Shown here piece by piece: positions 16,001 through 25,184 of a stretch of 64,000 nucleotides of DNA. Position 1 is the first letter of the stretch; every line of letters begins with the position of its first letter. The stretch comes from Terriglobia bacterium (GTDB taxonomy: Bacteria; Acidobacteriota; Terriglobia; Bryobacterales; Bryobacteraceae): assembly GCA_020073615.1 (NCBI GenBank), contig JAIQEX010000014.1:1-64000 (forward strand). The letters are read 5' to 3'. Below the pieces are notes generated by a model. The model had not been told where the DNA came from, did no database searches, and was given only the letters and a program-made list of their open reading frames with translations. The position numbers and the translations under genes were made by a program.

Positions 16001-19000
16001 GGGAATTCGCGCAGCTTGAGGTTTTCATCGCGCGTGATGCCGAAGGCCGCCCGGACGGCGGCGAACATTTCCGCCTGCTTGACGGTATCGACGCCGAGAT
16101 CGGCTTCGAGATCCAGGTCGAGGTCCAGCATGTCGATGGGGTAGCCGGTCTTATCGGCGACGATGGCGAGCACCTTGTCTTTGATCGGGTCGCCCGCGGG
16201 CGCCGCCGCCGCCGGAGGCGGGGCTGCCGGAACGGTGGCGGCGGGGACGGGCGCCGCCAGCACCGTTTGCCGGTCGTGCGCGAAGCGAATCACGTGGGCC
16301 AGCGTGGGGAACTCGCGCAGCTTGAGGTTCTCGTCGCGCGTGATGCCAAAGGCCGCGCGCACGGCGGCGAACATCTCGGCCTGCTTGACGGTGTCGACGC
16401 CGAGATCGGCTTCGAGGTCCAGGTCGAGATCCAGCATGTCGATGGGGTAGCCGGTTTTTTCGGCGACAATGGCGAGTACTTTGTCCTTGATGGGGTCGCC
16501 CGCGGGCGCGGCCACGGGGGGCGGGGCTACGGGAGCAGCCTGGACCGCCGGGGCCGGAACCGGCGCCACCGGCGCGGCGTGCCCCATCTTGTCGTGCACC
16601 AGGCGAATGACGTGCGCGAGCGTGGGGAAGTCGCGCAGCTTGCGGTTTTCGTCGAGGGGAAGGTGGTAGGCCTCGCGAATGGCGGCCATCATCTCCGCCT
16701 GCTTGACGGTATCGACGCCGAGATCGGCTTCCAGATCGAGGTCGAGATCGAGCATGTCGATGGGGTAGCCGGTTTTTTCGGCGACGATGGCGAGCACCTT
16801 GTCTTTGACGGGGTCGCCCGCGGGCTTCGGCGCCACGGGCGGCGTCACGGGTGCGGCCTTGGCCACTACCGGCGTGGCGGCGGGAGCGGGCTTCGCCGCG
16901 GCTGGAGCCGGCGCTGCCGCCTGCACCTTCCGCTCCGCCACGGCGGGCTTCGCCGGCAACGCCTGATCGCGCACGCGCAGGGTACGGTGCACCACTTCGA
17001 GCTCGGCGGCGGGCTGTCCCGACATGCGGGTCAACCACGCTTTCCACACGGCGGGATCGGCAATGCGTTGGGCGTAGCCCGCGGCATTGGGGCCGGGACG
17101 AACGCCGTCTTGCGCCGCCACGCGGCGCAACAGGGTCATGCTGATCTGGGAACCGAACCCTGCGCCCAGCCGTAGCGCGTACTCGACGGGATAGACGCCG
17201 CCCTTCGACAGGTTCAGTTGCCCCAGCTCGGGGTCGACTTCCTTGAAGTTGGCTACCGGCGGCACCCAGCCGGTTTCGAGCGACTTGACGGCGACGACAT
17301 CCTCGATGCCGGTCGCCATGGCGTGCCCGGTGAAGCCCTTGGTATTGGCGATCACGATGGAATCGGCCGATTCGCCGAACACCTGGCGCAGCGCGTAGAT
17401 TTCCGCCGACGCGCTGCCGCCGCGCGCGGGCGTGTAGGTCTCGTGGGAAACGAAAACGGTTTGCGGCGCGATCTGATGGCGGGAGATGCCGCGCGCTTCG
17501 GCCTGGACCATTACGTCCTCCATGACCTGGCCGATGTGGCGGACATCGAGGCGCGAGCCGTGGAAGGCGCTGTTGGCGATCACTGCGCCCAGCACCTCGC
17601 AGATGGGCCGGATGCCGCGTTCGCCTGCGGCTTCGGCGCTCTCCACCACGAGGGCGGCGGCGCCCATGCCCATGATCAGGCCGTGGCGCCGGCGGTCGAA
17701 GGGAATGGCGGCATCTTCCACCGCTTCGTCGGTGGCGGCCGCTCCGCTGGCCAGGAAGCCGGCCCCGATCCAGTCGATCAGGTGATCGGAGGTCACGTCG
17801 TCGGCCGAGATGATGATGGCGCGGCGGCAGCGGCCGGCGCGAATCCAATCCTCGGCCAGCCCTACGGCCAGGGTGGTGCTGGCGCAGGCGGAGTTGATTT
17901 GCGTATTCGGACCGCGCGCGCCGATCAGCTCGGCGAACTGCGAATGTCCCATTGAAAGCGTCCGGAACAGGAAGCGCCGGTCGAAGGTAAACGGCTCTTT
18001 TTCGATGGCGGAGCGCAACTCGGCGATGCGCCGGTCCAGGTCCTGCGCGTTGGCGGAATTCGCGTCCGCCGTGCGGGAGCGCAGGTCTTCGAGCACGGCC
18101 AACTGCTCGCGCCGCCCGTGCTCGGCGTAGTAGCGCGACATCATATCGGCCAGGGAGTCGAGGCCGGGGAAGGCGGAGGCGAAGATCACGGCGGTGTCGT
18201 CGCGCAGTTCGTCGGGCAAGCCCCAGCCGTCCGGCAGGCGGGTGCCCTTGGTGGTGGTCTTGTAGCGCATCACCAGCGGGATGCCGGCGTCGCGCAGGGC
18301 GTCGATGCCGGACCCGATGGCGAGCGCGGTGGCGCGGTCCAGGGCGGCCACGCGGTCGGCCGAAACGCCGAATTCCTTTTCCAGGTCGAAGGCGCCCCCG
18401 CGGGCCGCCAGCTTGATGACCTCCGACAGGTTGTGCAAAGTCTCGAAGGTGGGGTCGCCGTTGTCGCTCTTCACCAGGCGGGTGATGTTCTTGTCCAGCA
18501 TGGCGCGGCGGTAGCGCATGGGGATGGCGTCGATGAACTGGTCGCCGCGCAGGATGCGGCCGAGGTTGGCATCGTCGAAGACGTGTTCGGTGCCGGGCAG
18601 GCCCAGGGCGGCTCCGGTGATGGCCACGGGGAGGGTGGAACTCGGGGCTGCGGGGCCGTTGCGGCCTTCGTAAATCTCGCGGCCGCGCTCCAGAAAGTCG
18701 GCGAACAAGTGGCCGAGCGCGGAGTAGCGGTCACCCGAAACGGGCGGCGCGGCTACGGCGGTGACCACCTGCGGCTTGGCGGACACAGCCAGCGGTTTCA
18801 CCTCTACGGCCGGACGCACCGGTTCAGCGGCGATTCCACGGCCCAGGCCCGCGGCATAGAGCCCGCACAGCGCCTGGTTGAAGGCCACCGTGTCGCCGGC
18901 CTTGGGATGGTTGGTGAAAAACGAAACCACGTCGCCGCGGTCGCCCAGCACATCGTCCACAAAGCCCTGCAACGCCTTCTTGGGGCCAGTCTCCACGAAG

Positions 19001-21663
19001 ACGCGCGCGCCGGCCCGGTACAAGGTGTTCAGGCCCTTCACAAACTGTACGGGGGAAGCGACCTGGCGCGCCAGGATGTCCAGCATCTGCGGCTTCACGT
19101 CCGGCCCGGTGGGATAGAACTCGCCGCTTTCATTGGCCACGATGGGGATGTGCGGCGATTCCAGATGCAAACGCTCGAGCACGCGCCGCAGCGGCTCACT
19201 GGCGGGCGAAACAATCGACGTGTGGAAGGCATGGCTCACCGACAGCGGCACGGCGTTGTAGCCGGCATTCTGAAAAGCCGCGACCGCCCGTTCCACGGGT
19301 GCGCTGGCGCCGCCGATCACGGCCTGCGTTCCGCTGTTCAGATTGGCGATCACCACGTAGCCGTCGACGGTCTGGAGGATTCTTTCGATCTCGGCGAGCG
19401 GCGCAAACACGGCCGCCATCTTGCCGTCGTCGCCCATCGACAGGCGCGTCATCTCCCGGCCGCGCGCGCTGACCGCTTCCAGGGCGTCGGCAAACGGCAT
19501 GGCTCCGGAAACCACCAGCGCTCCGTATTCGCCCAGGCTGTGGCCCATGGTCATATCGGGCGCAATGCCGTAAGCGGCCAGCAGGCGCGTCAGCGCCAGG
19601 TCGGTGGCCAGCACGGCCGGTTGCGTGATGGCGGTCTGGCGCAGGTCCTCTTCCACCTGGGCCACGGCCGCGGCATCGGCGCTGTCTACGAAGATATAAT
19701 CGGTGAGCGGCTTGCCCAGGATCGGGGTCATCGCCCGATCAGCTTCGGCAAACGTGTCGGCGACGATCGGTTCGGCGGCGCGCAACGCTTGCAGCATGTT
19801 GACATACTGCGAGCCTTGCCCGGTATAAAGGAAGGCCACTTTACCGGCGGGACCGCTGCCGCGGAAGATGCCCTGCGCGCGCAGAGCCTTCCACACCGGC
19901 GCCTGGTTGGCGGCCAGCGCCTTGAGCGCCTTGGCCGCTTTGTCGGCCAGTTCGGCGGCGTCGCCATAATCGATGGCCAGCCGCTCGGGGGCGCGCAGAT
20001 CCGCTGCGGCGGGCACGGACGCGGCGGGCGCGCGGCCCGCTTCAGCGTCCTTGCGGACGGCCTGCAAACGCTCGGCCAGCTCGGCGCTCGAGGTCCCACC
20101 GATCACCAGCGCGCCGCGCAGTGGCGCTTTATAAGAGGATGAGGGCGCCGACGCCGCGGGGTGGGCGTGCAGTCCTCCGTTGCCGGCGGCGGGCGGGGTC
20201 TCGTGCATCCCCACCGTGTGCCTGCCGTTGCCGTTCAGCCGGTGCGGGATGTACTCCTCCAGCACGGCGTGGAAGTTGGTGCCGCCGAAGCCGAACGCGC
20301 TCAAACCGGCGCGCCGCACGCCATCGGCGGGCATGGTCCACGGTTTCAATTCGGTATTGATGTACAGCGGCGAATGGGCAAAATCGATATCCGGGCTGGG
20401 ATGCTCGCCATGCACGCTGGGCGGCAATACCTTGTCGCGCAGCGCGAGGGTGGCTTTCAGGAAACCGGCGGAGCCGGCGCCCGCCTTCAGGTGCCCGATA
20501 TTCGATTTCACGGAGCCCAGCGCCACCGAACCGGCCGGAAGGTGAAAGCCGCTCAGCGCTTCGGCCATGCTCTCGGCCTCCACCACGTCCCCCACGCGCG
20601 TGGAGGTGCCGTGCGCTTCAATCAACCCCACCGTCGCGAGGGACACTCCGGCGTTCTCCCAGGCGCGCTCGATGGCGAATTTCTGGCCGATGGGGTTGGG
20701 CGCGGTGATGCCCTTTCCCTTGCCGTCGCTCGAGGCGCCCATGCCCCGCAGCACGGCGTAGATCTTGTCGCCGTCGCGCTCGGCGTCGGCCAGGCGCTTC
20801 ATCAGGAAGATGGATGCGCCTTCGCCCATCACGAAGCCATCGGCCCCTTCCGCGAAAGGACGGCTGCCGGTGCCGGATAACGCGCCGATCTTGCAGAACT
20901 TGATGAAGGTGGAGATCCCCATGTTGCGGTCCACGCCGCCGGTCACCGCCACGTCGAAATCGTGTGCGATTAACCCCTGCGCCGCCGCATTCATGGCGGC
21001 CATGGCCGAGGCGCAGGCCGCGTCCACCACGAAGTTGGGGCCGTGGAAGTTGAATACGTTGGCCACCCGGCCGGCCAGAACGTTGGACAGCTCGCCGGGC
21101 ATGCTGTCTTCGGTGATCTGCGGCAGGTACGCTCCCAGGCGTTGGTGCCATTCGCGCGTGATGTCGCGCTGCATCGCCTCAGGCAGGGCGGCGAACGTGG
21201 CGCTTTCTTCCAGCTCATGGGCGTATTCGGGGAAGTACGCGCGCAATGCCGTGAGGTAGTGCCGCTCGCCGCCCATGGCATTGCCCAGGATCACGGCGGT
21301 GCGGTCGAGGTCGAGCGGGCGATTCGGGTAGCCGTAATCGTCGAGCGCCTCGCGCGTGCACGCGATGGCCCATTTCTGCGAGCCGTCCATGGCATCCGCC
21401 ACGCGCGGCGGAATGGCCAGGCGCCACTTCATGGGCTCCCAAACGTACTCGCGCACCCAGCCGCCGATCTTGGAGTAGGTCTTATCCGGCGCATCGTGGT
21501 CGGAATCGTAGTACATCGCCGGATCCCAACGGTCGGGCGGCACCTCCGTGATACTGTAGCGGCCGCCCTTTACGTTTTCCCAGAAAGCCGCTACGTTGGT
21601 CGCATCGGGTAGGACGGCCCCTGCCCCCACAATGGCAATCGCCTTATAGCCGGTGTCTTCCAT
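13078..21663 (-). CDS. PUFA-synthase-like type I megasynthase: KS-AT-KS-ACPx4-KR-DH
   Basis: A 2,861-residue iterative-type assembly line. KS1 has Cys217 in DAACAS plus EAHGTST and SNIGHLKAG. The acyltransferase has GQGSQ and Ser709 in GHSLGEYG. A divergent second KS has Cys1260 in SACAST, with SHETYTP and KGFTGHAMA carrying the two His. Four ACP repeats follow, each EADLGVDTVKQAE, with Thr1652, Thr1758, Thr1860 and Thr1962 where PfaA-type ACPs have the phosphopantetheine Ser. KR: TGAAGS near 2260, Tyr2458 in DYSAAN. Hot-dog DH: His2598 in HDHQIDGTPVLPG. No ER or thioesterase is seen. Start ATG 21663 follows GGGGGAG at 8 bases; an ATG at 21687 is less likely. It sits 29 bases after the ACAD gene and is coupled to the PPTase. 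Product unknown; a lipid or polyketide is inferred. Confidence 0.88.
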   Translation of the reverse strand: MEDTGYKAIAIVGAGAVLPDATNVAAFWENVKGGRYSITEVPPDRWDPAMYYDSDHDAPDKTYSKIGGWVREYVWEPMKWRLAIPPRVADAMDGSQKWAIACTREALDDYGYPNRPLDLDRTAVILGNAMGGERHYLTALRAYFPEYAHELEESATFAALPEAMQRDITREWHQRLGAYLPQITEDSMPGELSNVLAGRVANVFNFHGPNFVVDAACASAMAAMNAAAQGLIAHDFDVAVTGGVDRNMGISTFIKFCKIGALSGTGSRPFAEGADGFVMGEGASIFLMKRLADAERDGDKIYAVLRGMGASSDGKGKGITAPNPIGQKFAIERAWENAGVSLATVGLIEAHGTSTRVGDVVEAESMAEALSGFHLPAGSVALGSVKSNIGHLKAGAGSAGFLKATLALRDKVLPPSVHGEHPSPDIDFAHSPLYINTELKPWTMPADGVRRAGLSAFGFGGTNFHAVLEEYIPHRLNGNGRHTVGMHETPPAAGNGGLHAHPAASAPSSSYKAPLRGALVIGGTSSAELAERLQAVRKDAEAGRAPAASVPAAADLRAPERLAIDYGDAAELADKAAKALKALAANQAPVWKALRAQGIFRGSGPAGKVAFLYTGQGSQYVNMLQALRAAEPIVADTFAEADRAMTPILGKPLTDYIFVDSADAAAVAQVEEDLRQTAITQPAVLATDLALTRLLAAYGIAPDMTMGHSLGEYGALVVSGAMPFADALEAVSARGREMTRLSMGDDGKMAAVFAPLAEIERILQTVDGYVVIANLNSGTQAVIGGASAPVERAVAAFQNAGYNAVPLSVSHAFHTSIVSPASEPLRRVLERLHLESPHIPIVANESGEFYPTGPDVKPQMLDILARQVASPVQFVKGLNTLYRAGARVFVETGPKKALQGFVDDVLGDRGDVVSFFTNHPKAGDTVAFNQALCGLYAAGLGRGIAAEPVRPAVEVKPLAVSAKPQVVTAVAAPPVSGDRYSALGHLFADFLERGREIYEGRNGPAAPSSTLPVAITGAALGLPGTEHVFDDANLGRILRGDQFIDAIPMRYRRAMLDKNITRLVKSDNGDPTFETLHNLSEVIKLAARGGAFDLEKEFGVSADRVAALDRATALAIGSGIDALRDAGIPLVMRYKTTTKGTRLPDGWGLPDELRDDTAVIFASAFPGLDSLADMMSRYYAEHGRREQLAVLEDLRSRTADANSANAQDLDRRIAELRSAIEKEPFTFDRRFLFRTLSMGHSQFAELIGARGPNTQINSACASTTLAVGLAEDWIRAGRCRRAIIISADDVTSDHLIDWIGAGFLASGAAATDEAVEDAAIPFDRRRHGLIMGMGAAALVVESAEAAGERGIRPICEVLGAVIANSAFHGSRLDVRHIGQVMEDVMVQAEARGISRHQIAPQTVFVSHETYTPARGGSASAEIYALRQVFGESADSIVIANTKGFTGHAMATGIEDVVAVKSLETGWVPPVANFKEVDPELGQLNLSKGGVYPVEYALRLGAGFGSQISMTLLRRVAAQDGVRPGPNAAGYAQRIADPAVWKAWLTRMSGQPAAELEVVHRTLRVRDQALPAKPAVAERKVQAAAPAPAAAKPAPAATPVVAKAAPVTPPVAPKPAGDPVKDKVLAIVAEKTGYPIDMLDLDLDLEADLGVDTVKQAEMMAAIREAYHLPLDENRKLRDFPTLAHVIRLVHDKMGHAAPVAPVPAPAVQAAPVAPPPVAAPAGDPIKDKVLAIVAEKTGYPIDMLDLDLDLEADLGVDTVKQAEMFAAVRAAFGITRDENLKLREFPTLAHVIRFAHDRQTVLAAPVPAATVPAAPPPAAAAPAGDPIKDKVLAIVADKTGYPIDMLDLDLDLEADLGVDTVKQAEMFAAVRAAFGITRDENLKLREFPTLAHVIRFAHDRQTVLAAAVAPVPAAPVAPPLAAAPAGDPIKDKVLAIVAEKTGYPIDMLDLDLDLEADLGVDTVKQAEMFASVRAAFGIARDENLKLRDFPTLAHVIQFAHDRQKAQGGSPAGPETAPAARPRAASLDDANRIPRRVPVPNLRPALNICKPTGVTLGPGSRVVIMPDRGGVAEALAQQLQAAGAETLMIDGAPDAAALTHQLHEWLASGPVQGIYWLPALDHEGHLGDLDAAAWHEAVRVRVKSLYTAMRVLYEQVSHPGTFLVSATRLGGLHGYDEAGAFAPMGGAVAGFTKTYKRERPDALAKVVDFAAERAAAEVAESLVAETLRDPGAVEIGCQGGERFAIGLEEQPAADGGPGLELNRDTVFLITGAAGSIVSAIATDLAAASGGTFYLLDLVPEPAADNPDLKRFTTDRDGLKRDLFARIQARGERATPVLVEKELAALERAQAAQSAIDAVREAGGTAHYFSVDLRDAAGVAHIIQQVRERSGRIDVLLHAAGIERSHFLPDKDPREFDLVFDVKSDGWFNLLHAIGDMPLGATVAFSSIAGRFGNGGQTDYSAANDLLCKFASSFRTTRPATRAIAIDWTAWGGIGMATRGSIPKMMELAGIDMLPPETGIPLIRRELTAGATRGEIVVGQRLGILMNEWDATGGLDPAAAETLAAATGPMIGKLAGASLAGTFTIETTLDPAQQAFLHDHQIDGTPVLPGVMGVEAFAEAAQSLAPHWHIDVVEDVNFLAPFKFYRGEPRTLTIQVALHPQGDRLVAECRLTGSRQLPNQAEPQVTTHFTARVRLARQPREAAIARAPGVPEGPVVAAADIYRVYFHGPAYQVVERAWLDRERVAGQMAHPLPDNHHPPERPLLMAPRLLELCLQTAGLWEISTQGRMALPRQIRRVAPGRSPALVEGPLYAVVTPNPDRETFDAEVVDAAGNVYARIAGYGTVALPNAVDAEPFRALHAVMV
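15640..16850 (-). repeat. Four tandem carrier-domain repeats of about 305-318 bp
   Basis: Inside the megasynthase the segment encoding an ACP of about 75 residues plus an Ala/Pro-rich linker is repeated four times. The motif GVDTVKQAE recurs at intervals of 106, 102 and 102 residues. Copies 2-4 are almost identical in the ACP core, differing mainly in synonymous bases and linkers; copy 1 is more diverged after the motif. The pattern resembles the tandem ACPs of PfaA-type synthases and implies recent duplication or gene conversion of copies 2-4. Confidence 0.9.
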
Positions 21664-21692
21664 GATGACTTCTCCCCCAACTCCCATTCCCG

Positions 21693-23372
21693 CTAAGCCG
21701 CGGGTGCTGCCGCGTGCTTCGCCGCGCGCCCGTACAGCACGTCGGCTATGTAATCCATATCCGCAATCGAACCCGCCTGCGCGCGATGCACCGCGGGCAA
21801 GCCCAGCGCCGTCTCAAACGCGGCCATGTCCGCATCGGAGACGCCGCCCGCTCCAGCGATCCAGCGCAGGCTCTGTCCCGCGACCAGCAGCGCCGCGTCG
21901 CGGGCGAAAATGCGGCTGATTGCCGCCAATGCCGCGGCGTCGAAGCGCTGGTTGGCCTTCTCGTTCAGCTTGCCTTCCGCGTGGCGTGCCGCGCGGCGGG
22001 CCAGGCAGGCGGCCGACTCGGCGAACGCGATCCACTCGCCGATGCGCAGCAGAATGTGCTGATGCCGCGTGAGGCGGGCCGCCCGCGCGCGTTCCAGGGC
22101 CTCGGCCAGGGCGTGCAGCGCCAGCGCCGCCGCGCCCGCGCCCACTTCCGGGTGCTTCGCCGCTAATGCTTCCATCTGGCGCGCCTGCTCGTGGTAATGC
22201 TGCCCGCGCGTCTTCAAATGAAACTGCCAGCGGTCGCGGCTGATGGTCATCTCCATGATCTCGGAGGTGCCTTCGTAGATGGTGGTGATGCGCACGTCGC
22301 GCGAGATCTTCTCCACCATGTACTCGTGGGTGTAGCCGTAGCCGCCCAACGCCTGGATACTGGCATCGGCAGCCTGGTTCCCGGCCTCGGTGGCCATGTA
22401 CTTGGCGATGGCGCCCTCGGTGTTCAGGCTGCCCTCGCCGGCGTCGATTCGCTCCGCGGTCTCCTCGATGAAGGCCCGCGCGGCCTCCAAACGCACCACG
22501 TTGGGCACGATCAGCTTATGGGTGTATCCCTGCTTTTCCGAAAGCGGAGAGCCCGCCTGGATGCGCTTGGTGGAATAAGGAATGGCGCGGTCGAGCGCCG
22601 ACCAGCCGGCTCCCAAACCGAAGGCCGCCACCATCAGGCGCGTGTAGCCGAACACCGCCTGCGCCTGGAGCAGCCCCTGCCCTTCCACGCCGCCGATCAG
22701 CCGGTCCGCATCCACGTAGACGTCGCTGAAAGCCAGCGCCGCGGTGTTGCTCAGGCGGATGCCGTGCTTGTCCTCCGGCTCGTCGTGCTTGAAGCCCGGC
22801 GCGCCCTTCTCGACGATGAACCAGCTCGGGCCGGCGGGCGTGTTGGCCAGCACCGAGTAGGCATCGGCGATGCCGCCGTTCGAGATCCACTGCTTGCTGC
22901 CGTTGATCTTGTAGCCCACGATCTTATCGCCATCCATCACCCGCGTGGCGGTAGTTTGCAGGGCGCCGAGGTCGCTGCCGGCGTCGGGCTCGGTGGCGCC
23001 GTAGGCGAACAGAATGCCCTCTTCGGCGATGCGGCTGAGCCAGGTCTTCTTCTGCTCCGGGGTGGCGCCCACGGTGATCGGGTCGCTGCCCAGGAAGGTG
23101 GCCAGCACGGCGGTGGCCACGCCCAGGTCAATGCGCGCCATCTCTTCGCACACGCAGTACACGTCGAAGGTGCCGCCGCCGAATCCGCCGTACTCCTCGG
23201 GAATGAACAGGAGCTGGATGCCCAACTGGTCCGGGCTGCACATGTGATGCACGATCTCGACGGGGCATTCGTCGCGCGCGTCCAGATCGATGAGTTCCTG
23301 GTCCGGCAACCGTTTCTTGGCGAAGTCCTTGAGCGATTTCAGGCTCAGCTTCAAAGTCTTTTTCGAGATCAT
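21693..23372 (-). CDS. Acyl-CoA dehydrogenase family flavoprotein
   Basis: FAD enzyme of 559 residues that introduces an alpha,beta double bond into acyl thioesters. N-terminal helical domain, middle beta domain ([27 protein letters not shown]) and C-terminal helical domain are all present. The catalytic-base region reads [10 protein letters not shown], and [15 protein letters not shown] precedes it. About 170 extra C-terminal residues form a helical extension as in the longer DUF1974-like or AcdB-like members. It begins 9 bases after EtfA and ends 29 bases before the megasynthase, so its electrons probably go to the adjacent ETF. Substrate chain is unknown. In this context it might act on megasynthase-derived acyl groups rather than in beta-oxidation, but that is inference. 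Confidence 0.92.
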   Translation of the reverse strand: MISKKTLKLSLKSLKDFAKKRLPDQELIDLDARDECPVEIVHHMCSPDQLGIQLLFIPEEYGGFGGGTFDVYCVCEEMARIDLGVATAVLATFLGSDPITVGATPEQKKTWLSRIAEEGILFAYGATEPDAGSDLGALQTTATRVMDGDKIVGYKINGSKQWISNGGIADAYSVLANTPAGPSWFIVEKGAPGFKHDEPEDKHGIRLSNTAALAFSDVYVDADRLIGGVEGQGLLQAQAVFGYTRLMVAAFGLGAGWSALDRAIPYSTKRIQAGSPLSEKQGYTHKLIVPNVVRLEAARAFIEETAERIDAGEGSLNTEGAIAKYMATEAGNQAADASIQALGGYGYTHEYMVEKISRDVRITTIYEGTSEIMEMTISRDRWQFHLKTRGQHYHEQARQMEALAAKHPEVGAGAAALALHALAEALERARAARLTRHQHILLRIGEWIAFAESAACLARRAARHAEGKLNEKANQRFDAAALAAISRIFARDAALLVAGQSLRWIAGAGGVSDADMAAFETALGLPAVHRAQAGSIADMDYIADVLYGRAAKHAAAPAA

Positions 23373-23381
23373 CGGTATCCT

Positions 23382-24359
23382 CTATTTGCTTTTCTCTTCA
23401 CGAATCCTGGCGGTCAGCTCGGGCAGGAGCTCCAGGATGTCGTCGACAATGCCCACGTCGGCCACGCGAAAGATGGGCGCATTGGGATTCTTGTTGATGG
23501 CCACGATGTAGGGATTTCCCTTGAGGCCGGCCAGGTGCTGGAACGAGCCGCTGATGCCGCACGCCAGGTAGACCTTGGGCTTGACCGTCTGGCCCGACGA
23601 ACCTACCTGCCGCGACTTTTCCAGCCACTTGGCGTCCACCACGGGCCGCGAGCAGCTCACCGCGGCGCCCATCGCCTCGGCCAGTTCCTCGGCAATGGCC
23701 ACATTGTCCTTCTCCCCGATGCCGCGGCCGATGGACACCAGCACCGCCTGCCGGGTGATATCGACATCTCCGGTCTCGGCGGCGATGGTTTCGATGTAGC
23801 GGCGCCGCGAGGTCAACTCGCCGATGCCCGCCGATTTGTCGATCACCTGCCCGCCTGCCGGAGCGCCGGCCGCCGGGGGATAGGCACCCGGCCGGATGTT
23901 GAGCACCGCGCCCGCGGAGATGTCGCAGCGCACGTGCGCGCTCACCTGCCCGCCGAACTCCTGGCGAACCAGTTTCAGGGACGCTCCGGCCACGCCTTCG
24001 ATATCCACCACGTCCGGAACATAGGCGGAATCGAGCTTGATGGAGAGACCGGGCGACAGATCGACGCCGAAGTGGGCGTGCGGCACCAGCAGAATGCAGT
24101 CGTGCGGCAGCACGCGCACCAGCGCCTGTCGGACCAGCTCGGCATTGGGGTAAGCCAGAGCTGCGTGAGCGACCTTCCAGACCTCTTTATATACATCGCG
24201 CAGCGAATCGCACACGGCATCGAGCTCGGCGCCCCAGCCGGTGACCACGGCCACGGGCGGCTGGCCGGCATCGATGCGGGCCGCGGCGGAGACCAGCTCG
24301 GCCGCCGAATCGTCGGCCACGCCTTCCTGGTGCACGATGTAAGCGAACAGGCGAGCCAT
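23382..24359 (-). CDS. etfA: Electron transfer flavoprotein subunit alpha
   Basis: FAD-binding subunit of the ETF heterodimer, 325 residues, the normal length. The C-terminal FAD domain carries the signature region [46 protein letters not shown]. The N-terminal domain has the [22 protein letters not shown] linker. The ATG overlaps the etfB stop by one base (TGATG), so the subunits are translationally coupled. It takes electrons from the downstream acyl-CoA dehydrogenase and passes them to the FeS protein encoded upstream. Confidence 0.96.
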   Translation of the reverse strand: MARLFAYIVHQEGVADDSAAELVSAAARIDAGQPPVAVVTGWGAELDAVCDSLRDVYKEVWKVAHAALAYPNAELVRQALVRVLPHDCILLVPHAHFGVDLSPGLSIKLDSAYVPDVVDIEGVAGASLKLVRQEFGGQVSAHVRCDISAGAVLNIRPGAYPPAAGAPAGGQVIDKSAGIGELTSRRRYIETIAAETGDVDITRQAVLVSIGRGIGEKDNVAIAEELAEAMGAAVSCSRPVVDAKWLEKSRQVGSSGQTVKPKVYLACGISGSFQHLAGLKGNPYIVAINKNPNAPIFRVADVGIVDDILELLPELTARIREEKSK

Positions 24360-25150
24360 CAGTTCAACCCTCCCTTGGCCCTGACCAGCTCGATCAGCGT
24401 ACCGATGATCTCTTCGCGGTCGCCTTCGAGCATCTCGGCGCCCTTGCCCGCCGCGGGCACGAAGTAGTCCACGCGCTTCACTTTCGCCGCAGCTTCTCCC
24501 ACCGTGGCCGGGTCCACGCCTAGCTCTGCCGCGTCCGGCGTGGGGATGGGCCGTGCGGCCACCTGCTTGATGCCGCGCATGCCCACGTACCGCGGCTCGT
24601 TGATGCCGGTCTGTATGGAGAGCACGCAGGGGAGGTCGATCTCGCTGATCTCCTTGTTGCCGCCCTGGATCTCGCGGCTCGCCTTGAGCTTGCCGCCATC
24701 CAAAACCTCGATGGCATTCACCAGCGACGCGAAGGGATAGTCCAGCATGGCGGCCAGCATGCCGCCCACCTGGGCGGCGCCGTCGTCGGCCTGCACGCCG
24801 GTCAGGATCAGGTCGTACTTGCCCCGGCGCACGAAGGCGCTCAGAATCGCCGCGATGCCGCGGCCGTCGGAACCGGCGAAGGCTTCGTCGGAGATCAGCA
24901 CGGCCTGCTGGGCGCCCATGGCCATCTCGCGGCGCAGAATCTCCTCGTCGTCCTCGCCGCCCACGGTAGCCACCGTGACGGTGCCGCCGGTGCGCGCGAC
25001 AATCTGCAAGGCCTCTTCGACGGCGTAGTTGTCCGGCTCGTTCACCGAATACACCAGGTCGTCCCGTTCGATGTCAGTGCCCGCACTGTCGAGCGAAATT
25101 TCGTTCTCCGAAGTGTCGGGCACGCGCTTTGCGCAGACTAAAATCTCCAT
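24359..25150 (-). CDS. etfB: Electron transfer flavoprotein subunit beta
   Basis: Beta subunit of ETF, 263 residues, starting [20 protein letters not shown]. The conserved AMP/nucleotide region reads [33 protein letters not shown] and the recognition-loop region [25 protein letters not shown]. It lies 34 bases downstream of the FeS oxidoreductase and overlaps etfA by one base. Lengths and motifs are standard for group I/II ETFs; I see no residues that specifically mark a bifurcating ETF. Confidence 0.96.
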   Translation of the reverse strand: MEILVCAKRVPDTSENEISLDSAGTDIERDDLVYSVNEPDNYAVEEALQIVARTGGTVTVATVGGEDDEEILRREMAMGAQQAVLISDEAFAGSDGRGIAAILSAFVRRGKYDLILTGVQADDGAAQVGGMLAAMLDYPFASLVNAIEVLDGGKLKASREIQGGNKEISEIDLPCVLSIQTGINEPRYVGMRGIKQVAARPIPTPDAAELGVDPATVGEAAAKVKRVDYFVPAAGKGAEMLEGDREEIIGTLIELVRAKGGLN

Positions 25151-25184
25151 GCTCCCTTTCTCCTGGGGTGATTTCCCGGAGCGG

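Noticed and set aside
15640-16850. Repeated roughly 300-bp units considered as a mobile or phase-variable DNA repeat
   Set aside because: They are tandem carrier-protein domains with linkers, as in PUFA synthases; interesting for the Thr, not as a mobile element.
13093-17175. Two long forward open frames (779 and 579 codons) opposite the megasynthase
   Set aside because: Antisense to conserved KS, ACP, KR and DH domains. The repeat pattern in the second simply mirrors the ACP repeats.
18118-20142. Forward open frame of 674 codons opposite KS/AT domains
   Set aside because: Shadow of the megasynthase; composition biased to Gly/Val/His/Gln with no domain.
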